The notes under the pieces were generated by a model. That model searched no databases, had not been told where the DNA came from, and saw only the letters and a program-made list of their open reading frames with translations. The translations under genes and the position numbers were made by a program. Positions 7,363 through 15,800 of a stretch of 64,000 bases of DNA are shown here, in pieces. This stretch comes from an uncultured Opitutia bacterium (lineage in GTDB: Bacteria > Verrucomicrobiota > Verrucomicrobiia > Opitutales > Opitutaceae): NCBI GenBank assembly GCA_903840415.1, contig CAIMFY010000123.1, forward strand, positions 1 through 64,000, read 5' to 3'. The first letter of the stretch is position 1; every line of letters starts with the position of its first letter.

Positions 7363-9597
7363 ATGGAACCCCATCCCGCGATGCAAGTGACCGGCCGATC
7401 AAAAAGCCTGCAGTGGCGCGCGATTGTAGCCGGCGCCATTCTCATGGCCAGTGTGGCGCATGCGCAATCGGGCGTGGCAGCGCCGGACCCATCAGGTCCC
7501 GCGAAGTGGGGCGAGCCGTTTGCCACGCCGGTTTTTCCCTTCGGGGCGGTTTACTTCCGCAAGTCGAGTCCGCCCGAGCAGGACTGGGCGCACGATCACG
7601 AGGTCGCGGCGGGGATGGGCATGAATATTTTCCGCCACTGGTTCATGTGGGCCTCGATCGAAACTGCTCCGGGCCGTTACGACTGGTCCGACTACGATCG
7701 GATGGTGCAACTCGAGGGGCAGAACCACATCAAGGTCATCATCGCCGAAAATGTCACCGGCGCTCCCGAGTGGATGTGGGACAAGTATCCCCACGCGCGG
7801 CGCATCGATCGCGAGGGCGTCGAGAGTTATCCGGGAGTCGTGACGGGCAGTGCCACCGGCAACGCGCTGCTGTGCCTCGACAACGACGACGTGCGGACCG
7901 AGGCGGGAAAATTCCTGACCGCGGTCGTCGAGCGCTATCGCGACAAACCCGCTGTGCTTGGCTACGATTTGTGGAATGAGGGTTCGGTGCAGGAATGCAC
8001 GTGCGCCGCGTCGCAGGAAAAATTCCGCGCGTGGCTGAAAGCAAAATACGGCACCATCGATGCGCTCGGTCGCGCGTGGCACCGCTACAGTCTCGGCGAC
8101 TGGGAATCCGTTCACCCGCCGCGCGGCAACATCGGCTACGCCGACTCGCTCGACTGGCTCGCGTTTAACCGCGACAACGCGCTCCGCCTGCTGCGGTGGC
8201 GTGTCGAACTGGTCCGCCGTCTCGATCCGCACGCGCTGATCACCGCTCACGGCACGGCCGCGCTGACAGAAATCGAGCCGCGCACCGCGGCCGAGGTCGA
8301 TTCCTACGGCTACACCTGGGTCGCATCGCGTCACGGCAACGCACCCTGGATGCAGTTTCGCGCCATCGATTGGACGCGCGCGGCCTCGCACGGGAAAATT
8401 TTCTGGCACGCCGAGGCCACCGGCGGACCGTTGTGGCTCCAGCCGCAGGTCTTGAACCGCCCGCTCGAGGATGGCCGCAGCTCCGATGAGAAGGACGTGC
8501 GCGTGTGGAGCCTCATCGACATGGCCGGCGGCGCGAGTGGAATCATGTTCACGCGGTGGCGTCCGCTGCTCGACGGGCCGCTGTTCGGCGCGTTTGGCCC
8601 GATGGGCATGGACGGCTCGGTCACACCGCGCGCCGAGATGGCCGGCCGGCTCGCGCGCTGGGCCAACTCCCACGCCGACCTCTGGCAATCGCACCCGGTG
8701 AGCGGTGATGTCGGCATCGTATTTGTGCAGGAATCGGCGGATTTTGCCTCGGTGCAGGGCACGGGCGGCGGCGGTGCGCGCGCGGTGGGCGGCGAGGGCG
8801 GCGGAAATTTCTACGCGCAATCGCTGCAAGGCGCCTACCAGGCGTTCTTCGATTCTGGACTTCAGGCGGACTTTGTCGGCATCGACGACATCGCGAATTA
8901 CCCGCTGATTTATCTGCCGTATCCTGAGCATCTCAAAAAAACTACCGCCGACAAACTCCGCACCTACGTCGCGAATGGCGGCATGCTCGTGAGCGAAGGC
9001 TGCCCCGGATATTTCGGCGACGGCGGCCGCGCCGGGACCACCCAACCCAATCTCGGGCTCGATGAAGTCTTCGGCGCCCGCGAATCCTATGTGCAGTTTA
9101 CCCCCGATCTTCTGACCAAACTGACCGCGACGGTGTGCGGCCACGCCGTCGGCGGACAATTTTTTCTGCAGGAATACAAACTCGCGGGCGGAGAAGCGGC
9201 GGGCCAGTTCGCCAACGGTCACCTCGCCGCCGTCGAAAATAAGTTTGGCCGGGGCCGGACGCTGCTCATCGGCACGTTTCCCGGTGGCAGCTATGAGCGC
9301 AACCACGCGCCGGAAACGCGGACATTCTTCGCCGACCTGCTCACGTGGGCCGGGCTCACGCCGCAGATGCAGACGAGCGACCCCGAAGTGAAAGCTCGGT
9401 TCCATCGTGGCAATGGCGGCACCGTGCTCTGGATTGTGAATCCTACGCGCACCACTAAGACTGTGACGATTACGCTGCCATCCGCGTTTCAAGCCGCGAC
9501 CGAACTCTGGCAGGAATCCACTCATCCCACGCTAGCTGGCAACGCCCTGACAGCGACCGTCGAAGATCGAAACGCCGCCGTCATTCAGCTGAAGTAA
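7363..9597 (+). CDS. secreted GH42-type beta-galactosidase-like glycosidase
   Basis: The protein has about 744 residues from ATG 7363 (a second ATG at 7381 fits the signal peptide equally well). After a signal peptide ending near VAHAQ comes the GH42 TIM barrel: FPFGAVYFRKSSPPEQDW, then an IFRHWFMWASIE segment. The proposed acid/base Glu is in GYDLWNEG (codon at 7978) and the proposed nucleophile Glu is in FWHAEATGG (near 8413). A class-I-amidotransferase-like trimerisation domain follows from about residue 440 (YLPYPEHLKK, then GGMLVSEGCPGYFGDGG). A small beta domain ends the protein. GH42 enzymes cleave beta-galactosides and some act on other glycosides; the substrate cannot be read. The export signal is unusual, since many GH42 enzymes are cytoplasmic. 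It follows a TonB receptor and precedes another exported hydrolase. Confidence 0.8.
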   Translation: MEPHPAMQVTGRSKSLQWRAIVAGAILMASVAHAQSGVAAPDPSGPAKWGEPFATPVFPFGAVYFRKSSPPEQDWAHDHEVAAGMGMNIFRHWFMWASIETAPGRYDWSDYDRMVQLEGQNHIKVIIAENVTGAPEWMWDKYPHARRIDREGVESYPGVVTGSATGNALLCLDNDDVRTEAGKFLTAVVERYRDKPAVLGYDLWNEGSVQECTCAASQEKFRAWLKAKYGTIDALGRAWHRYSLGDWESVHPPRGNIGYADSLDWLAFNRDNALRLLRWRVELVRRLDPHALITAHGTAALTEIEPRTAAEVDSYGYTWVASRHGNAPWMQFRAIDWTRAASHGKIFWHAEATGGPLWLQPQVLNRPLEDGRSSDEKDVRVWSLIDMAGGASGIMFTRWRPLLDGPLFGAFGPMGMDGSVTPRAEMAGRLARWANSHADLWQSHPVSGDVGIVFVQESADFASVQGTGGGGARAVGGEGGGNFYAQSLQGAYQAFFDSGLQADFVGIDDIANYPLIYLPYPEHLKKTTADKLRTYVANGGMLVSEGCPGYFGDGGRAGTTQPNLGLDEVFGARESYVQFTPDLLTKLTATVCGHAVGGQFFLQEYKLAGGEAAGQFANGHLAAVENKFGRGRTLLIGTFPGGSYERNHAPETRTFFADLLTWAGLTPQMQTSDPEVKARFHRGNGGTVLWIVNPTRTTKTVTITLPSAFQAATELWQESTHPTLAGNALTATVEDRNAAVIQLK

Positions 9598-9716
9598 TTC
9601 GGCCGGATTGCGGCGTCCGCGGCCCGAGTAACACGGCGCCACCGATTGATCGCATCTTCTACCCCACCATTTGCGACAATCTCAGGTGCTTTTCTTTTCT
9701 GCCGGTTTACCCTAAT

Positions 9717-11945
9717 ATGATCACTCCATCCTCGGTCCGCTCTATCGTCGTCCTTCGACTTGCCAGCGTCCTCGGTGCGATCGCCGCGCCTGAACTTTTC
9801 GCCGACGCACTCTCGTGCAACTTGGCAAACTACACCGCGACCGCCGGCCTCACTGCCACTGTCGCGCAAGATGTGCTCACTGTGACATGGACTGGCGCCG
9901 CCGGCACTGAACTGCGCGCGCGCTACGTCATCGATCATGGTGCGCCGATTGTCCGCGAACTCGCTGCGCGGTCTGCAGGCGGCGCCTGGGAGGTGCTGGG
10001 CGAAAACCTTGCGCCCGATTTTCGCGTCCAAACCGGCCGCCGCCGGATTGATTTTGCCGGGCTTGCACCACTCAAGCTGCTCGGCGTCGACACCGAGTCG
10101 CGCGCGATCATCGAAAAACAAAACTGGGTTTCTTTCTGGGACGCGCCGTTCGTTGTCCCCGGCGATCCGCGGCGCAACGTCGATATTCCGCGCACCGCCG
10201 ACGAGATTCAGCGCGCGCCAGCGAGCTACGCCACGAACTCCTGCGACGTAAAGACCGACGGCACGCGGCTCGAGGTGAATTTTCCCGGCCTGACGATGGG
10301 CATCTTTTCCGGCGGTCTGCGTTTCACGCACTATCGCGGCACCAACCTCCTCCGCCTCGAGGCGATCGCGAAGACCGACAAGAATTTTGTCGCCTACAAA
10401 TACGACGCCGGGCTCCGCGGCCTTTCGATCGCAATACTGCCGCGCGTCCGCTGGATCGACACCGGCGGCAACGCCCAGCAATACCAGTTCGGCGGCGGCC
10501 AGAACGACGGCCCTGTCACCACGCGCGCGAAGAATCGCGTGCTCGTCGCCGAGGGCCGCGCCGGATCGATCGCAGTTTTTCCACCGCCGACGGTTTTTTC
10601 CTTCGCCCGCGAGGTCGATACGAACCTCGGCTACGTGTGGTATCGCAAGGACACCGCCACCGCCTATGGCATCGGTGTAAAGCAGGCGGACCACGAGGAT
10701 GATCCCCGCTACCTGCAAAATTACGCTCTCTACAACGCCCCGCCCGGCACGCTTCAGCGGATGGCGACTTATTTCTACCTCGGCACCGGCGACGCCACCG
10801 CGACGCGCGCCGCTGTGATGGCGTTCACGCGCGGCGACACCTACGCGCCGATATCCGGCTACAAGACGTTGGTGAATCACTTTCACCTGCAGTTCACCGA
10901 TCGGCTCCGCGAGTCGGGTTCGCTCGACACTGGCTCGCCTGACCTTGCCGCGATGAAGGCGCTCGGCGTCAACATCGTCGGACTGAGCGATTTTCACGCG
11001 GACAAATTGCGGCTCACCGATTCGGGCGCGCTGCGTTTTACGGACCAGAAGGATTATTTCGAGGGCACGCGCCGGGCGTCGGACAAGGATTTCCTCGTCA
11101 TGCCATGGGAGGAGCCGAATCCGTATTTCGGCGGGCACGTGAACTTGATCAACCCGCGCCCGTTCCTCTGGTCGAAGACGCGCAAGGACGATCAGCCGCT
11201 GATCGAACAGGATGCGAAGTTCGGCAAAGTTTACCATGCTGGCAGCGCGGAAGACATGCAGCAGATTTTGGAGGCCGAAAACGCCTATTGGTATACCGCG
11301 CATCCGCGCACGAAGAGTTCGGCGGGTTATCCGGACGCCTATTGGGACAAGTTTTTCGTGAAGAGCGACCGCTACCTCGGCATCGCGTTCAAGCCTGGCA
11401 TGGGAATGGACCTATCCGAGTCGCTCCTCGCCGAGACGCGTGCCTTCGGCTCGCTCGACGAGATGAACAATCGTTTCGCCGGCTCGGGGCTGCGACCCAA
11501 GGTGCTGATCGGTGATGTCGACACCTACCAAAAGTGGCCGCACGACGACCTCTATCCCGGCTTCACCGTCAACTACGTGAAGCTCGATCGCGTGCCCGGT
11601 CCCGACGACAACTGGACGAAGATTACATCGGCCCTGAGTGAAGGAAATTTCTTCGTGACCACCGGCGAGATTCTCATTCGCAACTACGCGGTCGAGGGCA
11701 CCGGCCCGAAACGAACGATCGTTGCGGATGTGGATTACACGTTTCCGCTTGAATTCGTCGAAGTCGTCTCGGGTGACGGGACGAAGACCGAGAGCCAAAT
11801 CGTGCGCGCGACTGACCTCGGCGCACTCGGCACGAAACACTTTGCGATTCCATTCGATGCCACCGGGAAGAAATGGGTGCGCTTCGCTGTTTGGGACTCC
11901 GCCGTCAACGGCGCGTTCGTGCAGCCGGTGTGGCTGAAACCGTGA
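9717..11945 (+). CDS. exported CehA/McbA-like (PHP-type) metallohydrolase
   Basis: The 742-residue protein starts with a signal-peptide-like hydrophobic N-terminus (residues 10-28). Residues 40-400 form a beta-rich region with no motif I recognise. From about residue 400 it resembles the CehA/McbA and PHP-type metallohydrolases: LSDFHAD near 424, a WEEPNPYFGGHVNLI stretch near 465, YTAHPRTKSS near 525 and a late LIGDVDTY near 600. These His and Asp residues are candidate metal ligands. The last 90 residues look like a small beta-sandwich. CehA itself hydrolyses a carbamate; here a phosphoester or ester substrate is equally possible. It lies 119 bases after the glycosidase on the same strand. 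Confidence 0.6.
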   Translation: MITPSSVRSIVVLRLASVLGAIAAPELFADALSCNLANYTATAGLTATVAQDVLTVTWTGAAGTELRARYVIDHGAPIVRELAARSAGGAWEVLGENLAPDFRVQTGRRRIDFAGLAPLKLLGVDTESRAIIEKQNWVSFWDAPFVVPGDPRRNVDIPRTADEIQRAPASYATNSCDVKTDGTRLEVNFPGLTMGIFSGGLRFTHYRGTNLLRLEAIAKTDKNFVAYKYDAGLRGLSIAILPRVRWIDTGGNAQQYQFGGGQNDGPVTTRAKNRVLVAEGRAGSIAVFPPPTVFSFAREVDTNLGYVWYRKDTATAYGIGVKQADHEDDPRYLQNYALYNAPPGTLQRMATYFYLGTGDATATRAAVMAFTRGDTYAPISGYKTLVNHFHLQFTDRLRESGSLDTGSPDLAAMKALGVNIVGLSDFHADKLRLTDSGALRFTDQKDYFEGTRRASDKDFLVMPWEEPNPYFGGHVNLINPRPFLWSKTRKDDQPLIEQDAKFGKVYHAGSAEDMQQILEAENAYWYTAHPRTKSSAGYPDAYWDKFFVKSDRYLGIAFKPGMGMDLSESLLAETRAFGSLDEMNNRFAGSGLRPKVLIGDVDTYQKWPHDDLYPGFTVNYVKLDRVPGPDDNWTKITSALSEGNFFVTTGEILIRNYAVEGTGPKRTIVADVDYTFPLEFVEVVSGDGTKTESQIVRATDLGALGTKHFAIPFDATGKKWVRFAVWDSAVNGAFVQPVWLKP

Positions 11946-11983
11946 ACGTCATGTGAAGCCTCTCGATCGCTGCTCACCGTCGC

Positions 11984-12439
11984 TCAAGGCGGAGTCGGTG
12001 TGAAGTGGTAAGTCATGTTGAAAATTAGGTCGATTCGTTTGGAGACGAAGACGTGGACTTTGAGTTTCCCGTTGAGCGGGCCGGTCGGGGTAGCGCGGCC
12101 CTCGAAGTGCCGCTCGGCGCCGCTCGTGCTCACTCCGTGGCCGGAAAAATCGACCTCCTCGCCACGCGCGAGCTTGCGCAAGGTCTCATCCGGTGCGTCG
12201 AGCACGAGCCGTCCCTTTTCGCCCATAAAAAAATAGGGGAAGACCTTCGCGGTGTAGTCCGATTCGTAGGCGCCCGCTCGGCGCGTCGCCGGTGCAAACG
12301 CCATCGTCACCGATCCGACGTAGATGGACGTCTTCGCCGCATCGACGACCACGTGGTCGAAACGCGCGAGCGGATCGTCCGCCGCTCGTAGCCCGAGCGC
12401 TAGCGCACAGAAACAAAGTATCAGCCGGCGACAAATCAT
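11984..12439 (-). CDS. small exported protein of unknown function
   Basis: The 151-residue product starts at an ATG (reverse strand, 12437-12439) with a short signal peptide ([19 protein letters not shown]). The longer open frame reaching back to 12685 runs into argH and lacks a signal, so the internal ATG is preferred. The mature part is about 130 residues, with mixed charged and beta-prone segments ([19 protein letters not shown] near residue 30). It contains no Cys pairs or catalytic motif I can name. The gene is divergent from argH and convergent with the metallohydrolase gene. It is probably periplasmic. Confidence 0.6.
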   Translation of the reverse strand: MICRRLILCFCALALGLRAADDPLARFDHVVVDAAKTSIYVGSVTMAFAPATRRAGAYESDYTAKVFPYFFMGEKGRLVLDAPDETLRKLARGEEVDFSGHGVSTSGAERHFEGRATPTGPLNGKLKVHVFVSKRIDLIFNMTYHFTPTPP

Positions 12440-12557
12440 GCGGCGAACTGTGCGTGCCTGCGGCACGCGAGCAAGTGCGGAGCGGCGCGCGGCCTGCCGG
12501 CCCACGCGGTTTTCGCGTTGCGCGCCGCCGCGCCGCCGCGTCTGCTCGCCGCCTGCT

Positions 12558-13958
12558 ATGGCCAAGCCTTCACACGCGACCTGGGGCGGGCGGTTCACCG
12601 CCGGCCCCGCCGATTTGATGTTGCAGTTCAGCGAGTCCGTCTCGTTTGACTGTCGCCTCGCGCCGTTCGACATCGCCGGTAGCAAAGCCCACTCCGCGAT
12701 GCTGGCTCACGTCGGCCTCATCACCGCTCGGGAGCGCGATGCGATCCACGCCGGGCTCGACACCATCCTCGCCCAGATCGCGGCCGGGAAATTCACGTGG
12801 GACACGAAGCTCGAAGATGTGCACATGAACATCGAGCAGGCCCTCACGAAACGCGTGCCCGCCGCCGCGAAACTCCACACTGCGCGCAGTCGCAACGACC
12901 AAGTCGCGACCGATATGCGGCTCTGGTTCAAGTTCGCCGGCGCCGTCCTGCGCAAAAAAATTCTCGGCGCCGAGCGCGCCTTGCTGGCCGCGGCAGAGGC
13001 GAACCGCGACATTCTCATCCCCGGCTACACCCATCTCCAGCGCGCGCAGCCCGTTCCACTCGCTCACCATCTCTTCGCGTGGCTCGAGATGCTCGACCGC
13101 GATCGCGCGCGGTTTGCTGACGTCGCGGCGCACGCCAACTGGTGTCCGCTCGGCAGCGGTGCCCTCGCCGGCACCACGCTGCCGATCGATCGCGAATTCA
13201 CGGCGAAGGCACTGGGCTTCGTCGACGCGAAAGGCCGGCCGCAAGTCACGCAAAACTCGATGGACACCGTCGCCGACCGCGATCTCTTCATCGAGTTTGC
13301 CGCCGCTTGCGCGTTGTTTGGCGTGCACCTCTCGCGGATGGCCGAAGATCTCATCCTTTGGAGCAGCGCCGAGTTTAAGTTTGTCGAACTGCCCGATGCG
13401 TTTTGCACCGGCTCGTCGTTGATGCCGCAGAAAAAAAATCCCGATTCGTGCGAACTTCTCCGGGGCAAGTCCGCGCGGCTGCAAGGCAACCTGCACACGC
13501 TGCTCACGCTCGTGAAGGGACTGCCGCTGACCTACAATCGCGATCTGCAGGAGGACAAGCCGCCGGTCTTCGACAGCTTCGATCAATCGGCGCTCTGTGC
13601 CGACGTCGTCGCCGGCACGCTCGCTGGGCTCGTGTTCAACCGTGAGCGCTGCGCCGCGGCGGTGCGCGATCCGGCGCTGCTGGCAACCGATCTGGCGGAC
13701 TATTTGGTGCTGAGAGGCGTGCCGTTCCGCGACGCTCACCATGCTGTCGGTGCGGTGGTCCGGCTCGCGGAACAAAATTCGGTCGCCCTCGATCAACTGT
13801 CCGCGGAGGACGTGAATAAAATCCACCCGGCATTCGGGCCGGACTGGGCGGACGTTTTTGATTTGAAGCGGGCGTTGGCGAAACGCGCCGGTACCGGCAT
13901 GCCCGGTCCTGCACCCGTTGCGAAGCAGTTCGCGCGCTGGAAAAAGGCGCTCGCGTAA
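12558..13958 (+). CDS. argH: argininosuccinate lyase
   Basis: The 466-residue protein catalyses the last step of arginine synthesis, splitting argininosuccinate into arginine and fumarate in the cytoplasm. The start is ATG 12558, where the conserved WGGRFT begins shortly after; the open frame further upstream overlaps the divergent exported-protein gene. Family signatures are visible: [17 protein letters not shown] near residue 110, [14 protein letters not shown] near 160, and the fumarase/aspartase catalytic loop [12 protein letters not shown] near 285. Length is normal for the family. It lies 12 bases before mutL, so the two may be co-transcribed. Confidence 0.95.
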   Translation: MAKPSHATWGGRFTAGPADLMLQFSESVSFDCRLAPFDIAGSKAHSAMLAHVGLITARERDAIHAGLDTILAQIAAGKFTWDTKLEDVHMNIEQALTKRVPAAAKLHTARSRNDQVATDMRLWFKFAGAVLRKKILGAERALLAAAEANRDILIPGYTHLQRAQPVPLAHHLFAWLEMLDRDRARFADVAAHANWCPLGSGALAGTTLPIDREFTAKALGFVDAKGRPQVTQNSMDTVADRDLFIEFAAACALFGVHLSRMAEDLILWSSAEFKFVELPDAFCTGSSLMPQKKNPDSCELLRGKSARLQGNLHTLLTLVKGLPLTYNRDLQEDKPPVFDSFDQSALCADVVAGTLAGLVFNRERCAAAVRDPALLATDLADYLVLRGVPFRDAHHAVGAVVRLAEQNSVALDQLSAEDVNKIHPAFGPDWADVFDLKRALAKRAGTGMPGPAPVAKQFARWKKALA

Positions 13959-13970
13959 CGCGCGCCGCGC

Positions 13971-15743
13971 ATGGCCAAGGTCCGTATTCTTCCCGATCGC
14001 GTCGCGAACCAGATCGCGGCGGGCGAGGTGATCGAGCGTCCGGCGGCGGTCGTGAAGGAGCTCGTGGAAAACGCGCTCGATGCCGGCGCCACACGCATCG
14101 AGGTCGAGTTTCGCCACGGTGGGCGGTCGCTCATGCGCGTCGAGGACAACGGCGGCGGCATGGCGCGCGACGACGCACTCCTCGCGCTCGAACGCCACGC
14201 CACGAGCAAGATCGCCGAGGCCGCCGATCTCGACCGGCTGGCGAGCTACGGATTTCGCGGCGAGGCACTTCCGTCGATCGCGAGCGTGTCGCGCTTCGAG
14301 TTGCAGACGCGGGAGTCGGGGAGCGAGGTTGGCACGGAGATTTTGGTGAACGGCGGGAAGTTCATCCATGTGCGCGATTGTGGTCGGCCGGTGGGCACGC
14401 GCATCGAGGTTACGCACTTGTTTAACTCCGTCCCGGCGCGTCGGAAATTTCTGAAGACTGATCAGACCGAGGCGGCGCACATCGTCCAGTGCGTGCGGCT
14501 CTACGCGCTGGCGTGCCCGCGAACCGCTTTCACGCTGATCGACGAGGGGCGCGTGGTGTTTCGTTCACCGGAGTGCGCGACGCTCGCCGAGCGCATCGCG
14601 GAAATCTTCGGACGCCAGACCGCGGAATCGCTCGTGCCGATCGAGACGGTGGAGCCAGGGCTACGGCTGAGCGGATTGATCGGACGGCCGGGCATCGGGC
14701 GGGCGACGCGGCACGAAATGATCGTCTTCGTGAACGCGCGGCCGGTCGACAGCCGCACGCTCAACTATGCGATGATCGAGAGTTATCACGAGTCGTTGCC
14801 GAAGGGGCGGTATCCGCTCGCGTTTGTTTTTTTTGAATGCGATCCCGCGGCGGTCGACGTGAACGTGCATCCGGCGAAACGCGAAGTGCGTTTCAGGAGT
14901 GAGCCGCAGGTGCGGAGTTTTGTGATTCGGAGTGTGTTGGGGCGCCTCCGGGAACTGGGCACGCCGGAGTCCCCCGTGGAACTAGCAGAAAGTCGGGTGC
15001 CGCAGGTCGACTGGCGGCCCGCGGTCGGGCCGACCGTCGATCGCGGTGTCGGCGGCGGCCCGGATTTTTCTAAGCCCACGGCAACTGGGCCGAACTCGCC
15101 ACGGCCGCCAGCGCAGGTCGGACTCTCCGTTGCGCCCTCGATCGAAACTCCAAGATCGAAGATCCAAAATATCAACTGGCGCTTCCTCGGGCTCGCGCAT
15201 GGCAGCTACGCGCTGTTCGAGACTGCCGCGGGGCTGGTGCTGCTCGATCGGCGGGCGGCGCACGAGCGCGTATGGTTTGAGCGGTTGAGGGCACAGTTCC
15301 GTGCCGGCATCGTGCCGAGCCAGCGGTTGCTGTTGCCCGTGCCGCTCGAACTCGATCCCGTGTCGGCAGCGATGTTGCTCGACCGATTGAAATTTCTGCA
15401 CGCCCATGGTTTCGAGATCGGCGAGTTCGGACGGAATTTTTTTCGGGTTGAGGCGTTGCCGGCCTGGATGGAGCCGGCCGACGCGGAACCGTTCCTGCGC
15501 GATTTGATCGGGGCGTTTCGCGAGGGCCGGCTGCCTGAAAATAATACCGAACTGGCGCACGAGGAACTCGCGCGTCTTGCCGCCGCGAAGGCGGTGCGGT
15601 TGCCGGAGAGCGTCGGAGAAATGGAGCTGGGTGCGCTCGTGGCGCAACTGTTTGCGACGCCCACGCCGCTCACAAGTCCCGCGGGCCGGCCCACATATAT
15701 CGAACTGAATCATGGTGAGCTGGCGCGGCGTTTTCACAAATAA
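13971..15743 (+). CDS. mutL: DNA mismatch repair protein MutL
   Basis: The 590-residue protein has the GHKL ATPase N-domain of MutL: QIAAGEVIERP near residue 14, ELVENALDAGA near 29, DNGGGM near 60, GFRGEALPSI near 94 and the NVHPAKREVRF motif near 300. A Pro/Thr-rich linker (about 330-400) leads to the C-terminal dimerisation domain. In this domain the endonuclease motif DQHA-x2-E-x4-E is replaced by DRRAAHERVWFE (15246-15281). The C-terminal CPHGRP-type motif reads SPAGRPT. Nicking activity is therefore doubtful, although the ATPase site looks intact. It works with MutS in mismatch repair. Confidence 0.95.
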   Translation: MAKVRILPDRVANQIAAGEVIERPAAVVKELVENALDAGATRIEVEFRHGGRSLMRVEDNGGGMARDDALLALERHATSKIAEAADLDRLASYGFRGEALPSIASVSRFELQTRESGSEVGTEILVNGGKFIHVRDCGRPVGTRIEVTHLFNSVPARRKFLKTDQTEAAHIVQCVRLYALACPRTAFTLIDEGRVVFRSPECATLAERIAEIFGRQTAESLVPIETVEPGLRLSGLIGRPGIGRATRHEMIVFVNARPVDSRTLNYAMIESYHESLPKGRYPLAFVFFECDPAAVDVNVHPAKREVRFRSEPQVRSFVIRSVLGRLRELGTPESPVELAESRVPQVDWRPAVGPTVDRGVGGGPDFSKPTATGPNSPRPPAQVGLSVAPSIETPRSKIQNINWRFLGLAHGSYALFETAAGLVLLDRRAAHERVWFERLRAQFRAGIVPSQRLLLPVPLELDPVSAAMLLDRLKFLHAHGFEIGEFGRNFFRVEALPAWMEPADAEPFLRDLIGAFREGRLPENNTELAHEELARLAAAKAVRLPESVGEMELGALVAQLFATPTPLTSPAGRPTYIELNHGELARRFHK

Positions 15744-15800
15744 GCCTCAGGTCGCGCTCGCACTGGCACGAATATTGGTTTAGGCCATGGCCTCTCTCTC

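Noticed and set aside
7492-9525. A 677-codon reverse-strand open frame under the glycosidase gene.
   Set aside because: His/Arg/Glu-rich shadow of the forward GH42 gene with no motif of its own.
12570-14480. A 636-codon reverse-strand open frame across argH and mutL.
   Set aside because: It spans two well-supported forward genes and has no recognisable domain.
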